Assembly (NCBI GenBank): GCA_903921455.1
Contig: CAIXPZ010000272.1
Span: 1 to 55,873 of the forward strand
From: an uncultured Verrucomicrobia subdivision 3 bacterium
Lineage (GTDB): Bacteria; Verrucomicrobiota; Verrucomicrobiae; Limisphaerales; UBA11358
Direction of reading: 5' to 3'
Length of the DNA stretch: 55,873 bases
Made by a program: the position numbers and the translations under genes. This document shows positions 6,448-15,510 of this stretch, piece by piece. Position 1 is the first letter of the stretch. Each line of letters starts with the position of its first letter. Under the pieces are notes generated by a model. That model was not told the DNA's origin, did no database searches, and saw only the letters and a program-made list of their open reading frames with translations.

Positions 6448-7740
6448 ATGAAAACGCAAATCCACACGGCCCTGCTCATGGGTATGACGGCAGCTCTTTT
6501 TGCCGATCCGCAGATCACGTCGTGGTATACGCTGAACTCGGATAAGGTCGCCCAAATCTATCGCACGGAGGCCGAGAAAAGTTCCGGCCAGCCGGAAACC
6601 ACCTGGAGCAACGGGCGCAACACGCAAGCGCTACCGGCTTACTGCGGCGTGCAAGCCGTGATGACGTCTTCGAACTGGGTTTACCTCCGCAGCACCGGTC
6701 TCGGCAGCCAGATCATGGGACCGTGGCTGAACGGCCGGTTTCCCAATCTGCCCACGGACCAGCATTTCATTTACGCCATCCCGCGCCACCCCGCGGTGCA
6801 GCCGCGGAATTATTTCAACCATCTCGGCGAGATCGGCATGTTCGTGGACGGCGTGCGGATGTTTGATGCCGGCGACGCTTTCTCTTACTCGAATCAAAAC
6901 GGTCGCGATGCCGACCCGCGCGCCGGCATCGGCCAGGGCGACCACATCTGGAACCGCGACGCGTTGGTGAACGAGGGCCGAACCTTCGATGCCGCCCTCG
7001 CCCACCAGCAAAACCGGGGAACGTATCATTACCACGTGCAACCCATCGCCCTGCGCTACGAACTCGGCGACCATGTTGATTTCGATTCCGCAAACCAGAC
7101 CTACCGCGAAAGTTCCGGCCCGGCGACCCGGCATTCGCCGATTGTCGGCTGGCTGCAGGATGGCTATCCGCTCTACGGACCTTACGGGTATGCCAACCCC
7201 ACCAATCCCGCCAGCGGCGTGCGCCGGATGGTTTCCGGATTTATTTTGCGCAATGGCGCCGGCGGGACTGACGATCTCAACCAGGCCGGTCGCCGCACCC
7301 TGCCCGCCTGGGAAGCGCGCGAACATAACCGCCCCGCGACATTGCAAAGCTTTGAATGCGGCCCGAACGTCAGTGAACGCTATCCGCTGGGTCATTATCT
7401 GGAGGACTATGCGTATCTCGGCGACTGCGGAAAAACTTTGGGCAAAGATTTCGACCTCGATGAACTCAACGGCCGCTGGTGCGTCACGCCGGAATTTCCG
7501 CAAGGCACGTTCGCCTATTTTACGACGATTGATGGGAGCGGCCTGCCGGTCTATCCTTACAACATGGGCCGGCGCTATCACGGTTATCCCAACGGTCGCC
7601 TCGTCACCGCCATTCACGAACCGGTTATGACGAACTTCATGGCGCGCGCCATGGCAGCACCCAAAACAGCGAACACTTCCGGCGCAAAAGCCACGACGTT
7701 GATTTGGAACACGGGCAGCCGGAGCTACGAGCCACAATGA
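6448..7740 (+). CDS. YHYH-domain secreted protein, paralogue of the preceding gene
   Basis: 430 aa. Signal peptide MKTQIHTALLMGMTAALFA, mature start DPQITSWYTLNSDKVAQI. It shares all core blocks with the upstream paralogue: LGEIGMFVDGVRMF, YHYHVQPIALRYELG (intact YHYH), HSPIVGWLQDGYPLYGPYGY, NPTNPASGVRRM and WCVTPEFPQGTFAYF. It lacks the C-terminal beta-sandwich-like tail. The stop overlaps the start of the MbnP-MbnH fusion by 4 bp (ATGA, 7737-7740), so translation is probably coupled. The two paralogues differ at the signature motif (YHAH versus YHYH), which suggests different ligands or roles. Confidence 0.87.
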   Translation: MKTQIHTALLMGMTAALFADPQITSWYTLNSDKVAQIYRTEAEKSSGQPETTWSNGRNTQALPAYCGVQAVMTSSNWVYLRSTGLGSQIMGPWLNGRFPNLPTDQHFIYAIPRHPAVQPRNYFNHLGEIGMFVDGVRMFDAGDAFSYSNQNGRDADPRAGIGQGDHIWNRDALVNEGRTFDAALAHQQNRGTYHYHVQPIALRYELGDHVDFDSANQTYRESSGPATRHSPIVGWLQDGYPLYGPYGYANPTNPASGVRRMVSGFILRNGAGGTDDLNQAGRRTLPAWEAREHNRPATLQSFECGPNVSERYPLGHYLEDYAYLGDCGKTLGKDFDLDELNGRWCVTPEFPQGTFAYFTTIDGSGLPVYPYNMGRRYHGYPNGRLVTAIHEPVMTNFMARAMAAPKTANTSGAKATTLIWNTGSRSYEPQ

Positions 7741-9479
7741 ACTGGTTGCGGATCATACTCATTGGTCTCATCGCTGCAAACGCGGTCGCCGCCACGCTGC
7801 AAGTCCAAATCATTCCGAAATTCTCCGGCGAGAGCCTGCAGCCGGCGTCGCTGCGCTACCAGACCTCGGCGGGTGAAACCTTCTCCATCACCCGCGTCAG
7901 TTATCTCACGAGTGATTTTGCCCTGCAACGCAACGATGGTTCGTGGCTGGAAATCCCCAACACCGTCGCGTGGCTGGATTACGAACAGAACCGCAATTCC
8001 ATCCGGCTGGAAAACGTTCCGCCGGGCGAATTCCGCTCCGTGCGCTTCGTCGTCGGCCTGAACCCGAACTTGAACCACGCCGATGCGGCAAAATTTCCCG
8101 CCGGTCATCCGCTGAATCCGAACCTGAATGGCTTGCACTGGAGTTGGCAGGGCGGATTCATCTTTCTTGCGCTTGAAGGCCTGTGGCGCAACCCCGCCGG
8201 CGAACTCGACGGTTGGGCGTATCACCTCGCCCGCGACACCAATGCCACGCGGATCACGATGGCGGCACCCCTCATCATCACCAACGAATCCAGGCTCGAA
8301 CTGGATTTCGATCTCGCCACGCTGCTGAACGCCCCGCGTCCGCTGGCCTTCGGCAAAGACGGTTCATCGACCCACTCGCGCGACGGCGACCCGGTTTCCG
8401 CCGCGCTCGTGGCGAATCTGGCGGGGGCGTTTCGCGTCCATAAAATCAGTTCCCTGACGGAAGCTGAAATTGCCATCGCCCATCCCAAGCCGTTGTATCT
8501 TCCCCCAAGAGTCACGCCTTACCCATTCCAGATGAGCGCGACATTTCCGATTCCTGATTTGCCGTCCGACAACCCATTGCTCGTCGAACGTGTGGAGTTG
8601 GGAAAAAAACTATTCTTCGACACCCGCCTTTCCATTAACAACCAGCAATCCTGCGCCGATTGCCATGCGCCCGGGAAAGCGTTCACCGACGGTCGCCAAA
8701 CCGCCCGCGGAGCGGAAGGCCAATCCGGCCCGCGCAATTCCATGCCGCTCTTCAACCTCGCCTGGAAGAAGGAATTCTTCTGGGATGGACGCGCCAGGAG
8801 CCTGCGCGAACAAGTTCTGCAGCCAATCCAAAATCCAATCGAGATGCACCAGTCACTGGGCAACCTGCCCGCTAAACTCACGGCCGCGGACACCCACTAC
8901 GCCGCCCTCTTCACCGCCGCGTTTGGCTCGCCGGAAGTCACCCCTGAAAAAATTGCGCTCGCGCTGGAGAATTATCTGCTGACACTCACGTCGTTCAACG
9001 CCAAGTTCGACCGCGTGCTGCGGGGCGAGGAGAAGTTCACCGCGGAAGAGCAGCGCGGGTTTGAATTATTCTCCACCGAATACGATCCCCGTCGCGGGCA
9101 GTTCGGTGCGGATTGTTTTCATTGCCACGGGGGCCCGCTCTTTCAGAGCCAGAGTTTTGCCAACAATGGTTTGGCGGAAACCCCTGCCGATCCCGGGCGC
9201 GGAAAAATTTCCGGCAAGCGCTCGGACACCGGCAAATTTTCCACGCCGTCGTTGCGCAACGCCGCTCTAACCGCGCCCTACATGCACGATGGGCGTTTCC
9301 AAACGCTGACCGAGGTGATCGAGCACTATGCCACCGGCGTGGTTCGCAGTGCGACACTCGATCCAAATCTAGCCAAGCATCCGGACGGCGGCGTCCCGTT
9401 GAGCGCGGCGGATAAAGGAGCGCTGGTGGCTTTTCTGCTGACGCTGAGCGACCGCCAGTTTCTATCGGCCGAAAAATAG
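7737..9479 (+). CDS. MbnP-like domain fused to MbnH/MauG-type di-haem cytochrome c peroxidase
   Basis: 580 aa, with signal peptide (about 1-19, ending NAVAA). Residues ~20-235 look like the copper-binding MbnP family: LQVQIIPKFSGESL, ITRVSYLTSDFALQ, the conserved NGLHWSWQGGFIFLALEG block, and several Trp (70, 79, 135, 137, 150, 160). Residues ~265-575 are a di-haem peroxidase: haem motifs CADCH (306-310) and CFHCH (460-464), plus the family blocks LGKKLFFDTRLS, FFWDGRARSL and APYMHDGRFQTLTEVIEHY. In methanotrophs MbnP and MbnH are separate proteins and MbnH oxidises a Trp of MbnP; here both are in one chain. The start at 7737 overlaps the preceding stop. Confidence 0.85.
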   Translation: MNWLRIILIGLIAANAVAATLQVQIIPKFSGESLQPASLRYQTSAGETFSITRVSYLTSDFALQRNDGSWLEIPNTVAWLDYEQNRNSIRLENVPPGEFRSVRFVVGLNPNLNHADAAKFPAGHPLNPNLNGLHWSWQGGFIFLALEGLWRNPAGELDGWAYHLARDTNATRITMAAPLIITNESRLELDFDLATLLNAPRPLAFGKDGSSTHSRDGDPVSAALVANLAGAFRVHKISSLTEAEIAIAHPKPLYLPPRVTPYPFQMSATFPIPDLPSDNPLLVERVELGKKLFFDTRLSINNQQSCADCHAPGKAFTDGRQTARGAEGQSGPRNSMPLFNLAWKKEFFWDGRARSLREQVLQPIQNPIEMHQSLGNLPAKLTAADTHYAALFTAAFGSPEVTPEKIALALENYLLTLTSFNAKFDRVLRGEEKFTAEEQRGFELFSTEYDPRRGQFGADCFHCHGGPLFQSQSFANNGLAETPADPGRGKISGKRSDTGKFSTPSLRNAALTAPYMHDGRFQTLTEVIEHYATGVVRSATLDPNLAKHPDGGVPLSAADKGALVAFLLTLSDRQFLSAEK

Positions 9480-9495
9480 TTTCAGAATCTTTCCG

Positions 9496-9516
9496 GCTTA
9501 ACGTTCGCTTAAGGTT
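9496..9516 (+). promoter_or_regulatory. Tandem response-regulator operator upstream of the Spy-like gene
   Basis: GCTTAACGTT (9496-9505), one base, GCTTAAGGTT (9507-9516): the same 11-bp-spaced direct repeat as at 4853-4873. GGGTAGATT follows, with TAGATT (9525-9530) 18 bp after the start of the second half-site, exactly as in the YHYH promoter. The gene start is at 9570, so here a ~35-40 nt leader is predicted. The conserved layout argues for co-regulation of both units by the regulator at 4092-4742. Confidence 0.6.
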
Positions 9517-9569
9517 GCTTCGGGTAGATTGGTCGCGTAACAAAGAGTCACACTCAAAACAAAAAAACT

Positions 9570-10004
9570 ATGAAAACAAAAATGACAATCGTAATGGCGG
9601 CCACCATCGGCGCTCTCGCGCTGGCAGTGAACGCCCAGGACAACAACCAGCCCGGCGGCCCGCCCCAGGGTGACGGCCAACCGCCAATGCAACATGCCGG
9701 TGGTCCCGGCGCCCGGGGAGGATTCCACCTGTTGCCGCCGCGCGCGCAGGAAACCCTCAAACTGACGGAGGATCAAAAGGCCCAGATCGCCGCGCTGGAA
9801 GCGGAGACCAAGGCGAAGCTGGAAAAGATCCTCACACCTGAGCAACTGACCCAGCTGAAAAACATGCGGCCGCCCATGCGCCAAGGCGGCCCCGGCGGCG
9901 GCCAGATGCGCGGCGGTGACGGCAATATGCCGCCCGCGGGTCCGCCGCCCGGCGAAGGTGATGGCGCCACGCCCCCATCCGGCCCGCCTCCGGGCAGCAA
10001 CTAA
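9570..10004 (+). CDS. Spy/CpxP-like periplasmic protein with LTxxQ motifs
   Basis: 144 aa. Signal peptide MKTKMTIVMAATIGALALAVNA, then a Gln/Gly/Pro-rich stretch, a short helical core (residues ~52-90) with two LTxxQ motifs (LTEDQKAQI and LTPEQLTQL), and a long Gly/Pro/Met-rich tail. Spy/CpxP proteins are periplasmic chaperone-like or metal-stress proteins whose genes are often switched on by envelope two-component systems. The shared operator with the YHYH promoter supports that role. The Met-containing tail (NMRPPM, GQMRG, GNMPP) could bind Cu(I), but this is a guess. Confidence 0.75.
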   Translation: MKTKMTIVMAATIGALALAVNAQDNNQPGGPPQGDGQPPMQHAGGPGARGGFHLLPPRAQETLKLTEDQKAQIAALEAETKAKLEKILTPEQLTQLKNMRPPMRQGGPGGGQMRGGDGNMPPAGPPPGEGDGATPPSGPPPGSN

Positions 10005-10088
10005 ACTTCCGTTCGTGTGAACGGCAAGGCGGCGGGCTGGCACAATTCCGGGTGTGAATGTCAGTCTGCCGCTCTTTTTTTAGACCGA

Positions 10089-10116
10089 TTGGCTGCGGAA
10101 GAAATTCCGCAGCCAA
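10089..10116. terminator. Bidirectional intrinsic terminator
   Basis: Perfect 12-bp stem TTGGCTGCGGAA / TTCCGCAGCCAA with a GAAA loop, between two converging genes (Spy-like stop 10004, MFS stop 10119). The plus side is followed by AATTATTTTG and the minus side by ATCGGTCTAAAAAAAG, so T-tract support is modest. The position between convergent stops makes terminator function likely in both directions. Confidence 0.8.
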
Positions 10117-10118
10117 AA

Positions 10119-11381
10119 TTATTTTGCCAGCAACCGGCGCACCGTCAGCAGGCCGGCCAGGATGGCAATTCCGCCGCAGATCAAATACGGCAGCGCGTGA
10201 CTGCCAAAGTCGTTTAGCCCGTAAAGGGTGGCGGCAAAAATCGGCCCCACGATCCGCGCCAGGGCGCCCGCACTTTGCGCCACCCCGATGGTGGCGCCTT
10301 GTTCGGTGGCAGGAGTTAAATTCGAAAGCAGGCCAAACAATGGCGCGCGCGACAAACTGGATCCAACCGATAGCAGGACAAGTGCGGCCAGCATGGCCAG
10401 CCACGGCCGGTCGGTCAGATGCAGGACCGCCGCCCAGCGCAGCGGACCGTCGCCATGGATCAACGGCAGCAGGACGAGGCTTGCTCCGGTCATCACGAGG
10501 CTGATGCAAATCAATTTTGGCTCGCCAAAGATTTTTACCAGCCGGCCGATCATGCCGCCTTGGACAAACGCGGAAATGAGCCCGCAAAAAACGAACAGCC
10601 AGATCACGGTGGCGGCCGGCGCGGCGACGTCAACGGCGAGGCCAAGATTGAAGTTGTCATTGATGAGCAGTGGCAAAGTGCTCTCAAAACAGCTGAAAGC
10701 AAAGGTGGCCAGGAAGAAGATCAAAATGAGCAGTCCGATTTTGGGCTGCGTGAGCGTGTGCTTCCATTGAGCCAGCTGCGGACGATTATTGGCGTGGCCG
10801 GAATCCGGCTTGAGACTTTCCGCGAGAATGAAATAGGCGAGCAGAAAATTCAGCGCGCATAATGACGCCGCCGCCCAACCCGGAGCGGTAGCACCGCCAA
10901 ATTTCAGTGCCACCCCACTGATGGCAGGGCCAAAGATGAAGCCAAGGCCAAACGCCATGCCGATGAGACCCATGCGTTTGGAGCGGTTCTCCGGTGGCGT
11001 GATGTCGGCGATGTAAGCTTGGGCCACGGTGATATTACCGCCACACGCACCGGCGAAGATGCGGGAAACCAGCAGTGCACCGAGAGCCATTGAATGATTT
11101 TCAAATCCGGAGCCGATGGCGAACAGCACATACGAGAGCGACGCGCCGGCGGTGCTGATGAGCAGGATCGGGCGGCGACCATGGCGATCCGAGAGTTTGC
11201 CCCAGATGGGTGAGAAGATGAACTGCATCGCCGAGAACGAGGCGATGATGACGCCGATCATCCAGCCGCTGGCGCCGTAGTGGCGGCTGAACATCGGCAC
11301 GAGCGGCACGACGATGCCGAAGCCGATGAGGTCAATGAAGACCGTGAGGAAAACCACGAGCATGGAGGGTTTGCGATTCAT
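10119..11381 (-). CDS. MFS transporter, TetA-like drug:proton antiporter family
   Basis: 420 aa, about 12 hydrophobic segments. The family-typical N-terminus is LVVFLTVFIDLIGFGIVVPL; motif A is GKLSDRHGRRP between helices 2 and 3, with YIADITPPENRSKRMGLIGM further on. The length fits TetA(class B/C)-like 12-helix antiporters. The ATG at 11381 (MNRKPSMLVVF) is chosen over an in-frame start at 11441 because the first helix begins there. The substrate cannot be told from sequence; many chromosomal members are not tetracycline pumps. It converges with the Spy-like gene and diverges from dnaB. Confidence 0.85.
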   Translation of the reverse strand: MNRKPSMLVVFLTVFIDLIGFGIVVPLVPMFSRHYGASGWMIGVIIASFSAMQFIFSPIWGKLSDRHGRRPILLISTAGASLSYVLFAIGSGFENHSMALGALLVSRIFAGACGGNITVAQAYIADITPPENRSKRMGLIGMAFGLGFIFGPAISGVALKFGGATAPGWAAASLCALNFLLAYFILAESLKPDSGHANNRPQLAQWKHTLTQPKIGLLILIFFLATFAFSCFESTLPLLINDNFNLGLAVDVAAPAATVIWLFVFCGLISAFVQGGMIGRLVKIFGEPKLICISLVMTGASLVLLPLIHGDGPLRWAAVLHLTDRPWLAMLAALVLLSVGSSLSRAPLFGLLSNLTPATEQGATIGVAQSAGALARIVGPIFAATLYGLNDFGSHALPYLICGGIAILAGLLTVRRLLAK

Positions 11382-11549
11382 GTTCAAAATAAGCTGCGTG
11401 AGTTTAGCCCTGAAAACCGGAGAGTCAAATGTGTTAGCCACAGAGACACCGAGTCAAAAGCTAAATTCTGAATAACCGGTGAATGAGTTGGGCAAAGTTT
11501 CTTGCAGGAATTTCTTTTTTTCGTCCGTCCAGAGTTCATGCTATGCGCC

Positions 11550-13043
11550 ATGATTGATTCCGTTTCCGACCCGTTATCCGGCGGCTCCGCCGATACGGGA
11601 ACCGATCTTAAGAAAAGCCGTCGCCCGAAGGGTGACCGCCGGTCATCTTCCGCCGCGCCCACGCTCGACCGTTTGCCGCCGCATTCCACGGAAGCGGAGA
11701 TGGGCGTGCTGGGTTGCGCGCTGCTGGAACCGAACCAGTGCATCGGCGAGTGCATCGAAAAATTAAAGGATGACGGCAAGGCGGCGTTCTATGATCTACG
11801 GCACCAGACGATTTACGAGACGCTGGCGGAGATGTTTGACGCGAAGCACGCGATTGACCTGATCACGGTGCAGCAGAACTTGAAGGACCGGCAGTTGTTG
11901 GAACAAGTCGGCGGGATTGCGTATTTAAGTCAGTTACAGGACGCGGTGCCGAGCGCCGCGAACCTGAGTTACTACCTGGACATCGTCCGCGAAAAATATC
12001 TGCTGCGGAAGCTCATCGCCACCTGCTCCGGCGTGGTGGGGAAAGTTTACGATTACGAGGGCGAAGTCGAGGCCTTGCTGGACGAAGTGGAGAAGGAAAT
12101 TCTCCGCGTGAACGAATCGCGGGCGCAGGTCGGCATGCAACCGATCAACGCGCTGGTCAACGGCGCGATTGCGACGATTGAAAATTATTTCGGCCGACAG
12201 GGCCAGCTCGGCGGGATCTCGACGGGCTTCGTGGATTTGGACAAGATGACGGATGGTTTGCACGGCGGGGAAATGATCATCGTCGCAGCGCGGCCCTCAA
12301 TGGGTAAGACATCGCTGGCGATGAACATCGCGGAGCATGTCGCGATGGAACTCAAGCTGCCGGTGGGGGTGTTCAGCCTGGAAATGAGCGCGGCGTCGCT
12401 GATCCTTCGCATGATGTGTTCGCTGGCGCGGGTGAACTTGCGGAGCATTCGCGAAGGCTTCATGAGCGAGTCGGATTTCCCCAAACTGACGAACGCGGCG
12501 GGCCGGCTGTCGGCGTCGAAACTGTTCATTGACGACACGGCGGGATTGTCCATTTTGCAGCTGCGGGCGCGGGCGCGGCGCATGGCGCAGCAGCACGGCA
12601 TCAAGCTGTTTGTCATTGACTATTTGCAGCTTTGCAACTCTACTGCGCGGCGAGCGCAGGAGAACCGACAGCAGGAAATTGCGGACATTTCCAGCGGCAT
12701 CAAGGCGCTGGCGAAAGAGTTGAACGTGCCGATCATTGTGCTGTCGCAGTTGAACCGCGAGTTGGAGAAAGACAAGAGCCGGAAACCGCGCTTGAGCGAC
12801 TTGCGCGAGTCGGGTTCGATCGAGCAGGACGCGGATCTGGTCGGGCTGCTTTACAAGCCAAATGCGGGCGACGACGAAGACGGAGCGGTGCCGGATGAAG
12901 CCGACGGGGTGCCGGTTAATTTTTTGATCGCCAAGCAGCGCAACGGTCCGACGGGTGATGTTCACTTGACGTTCTTGAAACCTTATACACGATTTGAAAC
13001 CGCAGCAAAATTTAGCGACGAAGAATCGGCCGGTGGCCGGTAA
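11550..13043 (+). CDS. dnaB: Replicative DNA helicase DnaB
   Basis: About 497 aa. The N-terminal domain begins near LPPHSTEAEMGVLGCALLE. The RecA-like C-terminal domain has Walker A (ARPSMGKTSLAMNIA), Walker B in LFVIDYLQL, and the DnaB-family block LSQLNRELEKDKSRKPRLSD followed by LRESGSIEQDADLV. It unwinds DNA at the replication fork and loads with primase. The start is uncertain: in-frame starts exist at 11502 (TTG), 11538 and 11550, none with a strong ribosome-binding site; the shortest is used because the residues before it look non-conserved. It is separated from bamA by only 3 bp. Confidence 0.95.
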   Translation: MIDSVSDPLSGGSADTGTDLKKSRRPKGDRRSSSAAPTLDRLPPHSTEAEMGVLGCALLEPNQCIGECIEKLKDDGKAAFYDLRHQTIYETLAEMFDAKHAIDLITVQQNLKDRQLLEQVGGIAYLSQLQDAVPSAANLSYYLDIVREKYLLRKLIATCSGVVGKVYDYEGEVEALLDEVEKEILRVNESRAQVGMQPINALVNGAIATIENYFGRQGQLGGISTGFVDLDKMTDGLHGGEMIIVAARPSMGKTSLAMNIAEHVAMELKLPVGVFSLEMSAASLILRMMCSLARVNLRSIREGFMSESDFPKLTNAAGRLSASKLFIDDTAGLSILQLRARARRMAQQHGIKLFVIDYLQLCNSTARRAQENRQQEIADISSGIKALAKELNVPIIVLSQLNRELEKDKSRKPRLSDLRESGSIEQDADLVGLLYKPNAGDDEDGAVPDEADGVPVNFLIAKQRNGPTGDVHLTFLKPYTRFETAAKFSDEESAGGR

Positions 13044-13046
13044 ATC

Positions 13047-15509
13047 ATGAAATTTATTTTCCGGCCGCTGGGCATATTCATTTTTCTTTTGCTGGGTTGC
13101 GCCACGGTCGCGTGGTCGCAGAATGCCGGAAGCAAAATCACCCGCGTGGACATCAAGTTCATCGGTCCGGCATCGGTCAGTGACGCCCTCATTCGCGACA
13201 ACATCAAACTCAAGGCGGGCGATAATTATCTTCCCGGCAGTAGCCAGGACGATGTGCATTCACTTTACGCGACCGGCCAGTTCTACAACATCCGGGTTTC
13301 GGTGGATCAGGCGGATGATGGCGGCGCGATCGTGACTTACATCGTCCAGGTCCGCCCCCGCATCACGGATGTCAAAATCGAGGGCAACGAAAAATTAAGC
13401 AATTCCAAGCTCAAGAAGAAAATCACCGTCAAGGTCGGCGACCCGCTGGATGAGCAGAAAGTATTTACGGACGTGCAGGAGATGAAAAAAGTCTATGAAA
13501 AAAACGGCTACTCCGACACGAAGGTTAAATACGTCCTGAACATTGACGAAGCCACCGGCCACGGCACGGTGACCTATCAGATTCAGGAAAGTCCGAAAGT
13601 GAAAATCATCCTCGTGACGTTTTTGGGGGCGGAAGCTTTTTCCCAAAAGGAACTGCGCAAGGAAATCAAGACGCGGGCGCACTGGATGTGGTCCTGGCTG
13701 ACGGGCAGCGGTTATTTCCAGCAGGAGGAGTTCGACGGCGACACCGACCGGCTTATGGAATTTTATCACAGCCACGGCTACCTCGACTTCGAAGTGAAGG
13801 ATGTGAAGCTTGAACATCCGACGACCAATTCGTTGATCGTGAAATATTATCTGTTTGAAGGCCATCAATACAAAGTCGGCGCGGTCAAGTTTACCGGTGA
13901 AAAACTTTTTGCGGATGCGGAAATCATCAAGGGATTGAAACTCATTCAAACCTATCAAGGCTCGAAGGCCAAGCTCGGCCCGAACAATCTGCCGATGGAT
14001 GTCACCAACATCTTCACCCCGCAAGGTCTGACCAAGGATACCGAGGCGGTTCAGGATTTTTATGGCAGCAAAGGCTACATTGAAATCGCCCAAGGCCAGG
14101 CACTGCGGGTCCAAACCGTGCCCAACATCGAACGCGGCACGATGGATCTGAATTTTCAGATCGGCGAATGTCAGAAATCCTACGTCCAGAAAATTGAGAT
14201 CCACGGCAATCTCAAGACCAAGGACAAAGTCATCCGCCGCGAACTGGCCATCAGCCCCGGCGACGTATTCAACATGGTGCAGGTCAAAATCAGCAAGCAG
14301 CGCCTCGAAGGATTGCAATATTTTGACAAGATCGACATGCGCCCCGAGCCGACCGACCCCGCTATCGCCGGCCGCAAAAATCTCATCGTCAACGTCGAGG
14401 AGCAAAACACCGGCAACTTCAGCATTGGGGCCGGCTTTAGTTCCGTGGACGCGCTGGTCGGCTACGCGGAAATTTCCCAAGGCAATTTTGATTTGTTTCA
14501 TCCGCCCTACTTCACCGGCGGCGGACAGAAGCTGCGTTTGCGGGTTCAGCTCGGCACCCAGCGTCAGGATTATACCCTCTCGTTTACCGAACCGTGGTTC
14601 CTGAACCGCAAGCTGGCTCTCGGCGTGGAACTCTTCCGCCACCAGCTTAATTTTGAAAGCCCGAACAATATTTACGACGAAACGCGCACCGGCGGCAAAG
14701 TCAGCCTTACCCGCGCGCTCGGCAGCGACTTCCTCATCGGCAGCGTGAGCTATACCGCCGAGCAGATCGGCATCTCCTTGAACAGTGGCTGGCACGGATG
14801 GCAGACCATTGCAAATCCGGTTCCAACCTTGACGCCGCCAAATGTGCCCAACGCCATTCTTGATCAGGTCGGCGACAGTTTTTATCAACGCGTTGGCGGA
14901 TCGCTGGCCTACGATACGCGGAACAGCACCCAGTTGCCTAACCACGGTCAGCGCACCGAAGTCTCCACCGAGGTCAGCGCCGGCCCCACGGATTTCTACA
15001 AATTGGAACTGCATACCGCGTGGTATTTCCCCGGCTTGTTTAAGGGCCACGTGATTGAAGCCGTCGGCCGCACCGGCATCGCTGACAGCCTGCAAGGCGG
15101 CGAAGTGCCATTCTATGACCGTTATTATCTGGGCGGCCTTTATTCACTGCGCGGATTCAAATTCCGCAACGTCGCGCCGCGCCAGGGCCCCACGCCGGGC
15201 GTTACCACGGATGAACCCATCGGTGGCGATACTTACTGGTTCAGCTCCTATGAATACAGCATTCCGCTCTTTGAAAAAGAAGGTGGCGTGAGCCTGCGCT
15301 TCGCACTGTTCTACGACATCGGGGTGGTGGACGCGCACTCCTACTCCTATTCGCTTGATTACAGTGATGATTGGGGCATGGGTATGCGCCTGAACATTCC
15401 GCACCTTGGCCCGCTGCGACTGGACTACGGCATCCCCATGCAGCATGATAAATATAACAGCAGCAGCGGCCAGTTCCAGTTTGGTGTCGGTTACACCCGT
15501 GAATTTTAA
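13047..15509 (+). CDS. bamA: Outer membrane protein assembly factor BamA
   Basis: 820 aa. Signal peptide about residues 1-25 (ending AWSQ), then a series of POTRA repeats, recognisable by blocks such as ITDVKIEGNEKLSNSKLKKK, KIEIHGNLKTKDKVIRREL and ISPGDVFNMVQVKISKQRLE. The C-terminal half is a 16-strand beta-barrel of the Omp85 type, with FYDRYYLGGLYSLRGFKFR (the conserved RGF element) and a terminal Phe (VGYTREF), the signal for its own assembly. It inserts barrel proteins into the outer membrane. It lies 3 bp after dnaB and just before a secreted SBBP protein and a Skp-like chaperone, an envelope-biogenesis context. Confidence 0.95.
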   Translation: MKFIFRPLGIFIFLLLGCATVAWSQNAGSKITRVDIKFIGPASVSDALIRDNIKLKAGDNYLPGSSQDDVHSLYATGQFYNIRVSVDQADDGGAIVTYIVQVRPRITDVKIEGNEKLSNSKLKKKITVKVGDPLDEQKVFTDVQEMKKVYEKNGYSDTKVKYVLNIDEATGHGTVTYQIQESPKVKIILVTFLGAEAFSQKELRKEIKTRAHWMWSWLTGSGYFQQEEFDGDTDRLMEFYHSHGYLDFEVKDVKLEHPTTNSLIVKYYLFEGHQYKVGAVKFTGEKLFADAEIIKGLKLIQTYQGSKAKLGPNNLPMDVTNIFTPQGLTKDTEAVQDFYGSKGYIEIAQGQALRVQTVPNIERGTMDLNFQIGECQKSYVQKIEIHGNLKTKDKVIRRELAISPGDVFNMVQVKISKQRLEGLQYFDKIDMRPEPTDPAIAGRKNLIVNVEEQNTGNFSIGAGFSSVDALVGYAEISQGNFDLFHPPYFTGGGQKLRLRVQLGTQRQDYTLSFTEPWFLNRKLALGVELFRHQLNFESPNNIYDETRTGGKVSLTRALGSDFLIGSVSYTAEQIGISLNSGWHGWQTIANPVPTLTPPNVPNAILDQVGDSFYQRVGGSLAYDTRNSTQLPNHGQRTEVSTEVSAGPTDFYKLELHTAWYFPGLFKGHVIEAVGRTGIADSLQGGEVPFYDRYYLGGLYSLRGFKFRNVAPRQGPTPGVTTDEPIGGDTYWFSSYEYSIPLFEKEGGVSLRFALFYDIGVVDAHSYSYSLDYSDDWGMGMRLNIPHLGPLRLDYGIPMQHDKYNSSSGQFQFGVGYTREF

Positions 15510-15510
15510 A

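Noticed and set aside
4843..6627. 594-codon minus-strand frame opposite the first YHYH gene
   Set aside because: It is antisense to a clear YHYH protein with a signal peptide and has no recognisable motif of its own.
13395..15095. 566-codon minus-strand frame opposite bamA
   Set aside because: Composition typical of the complement of a coding strand; BamA motifs are unambiguous on the plus strand.
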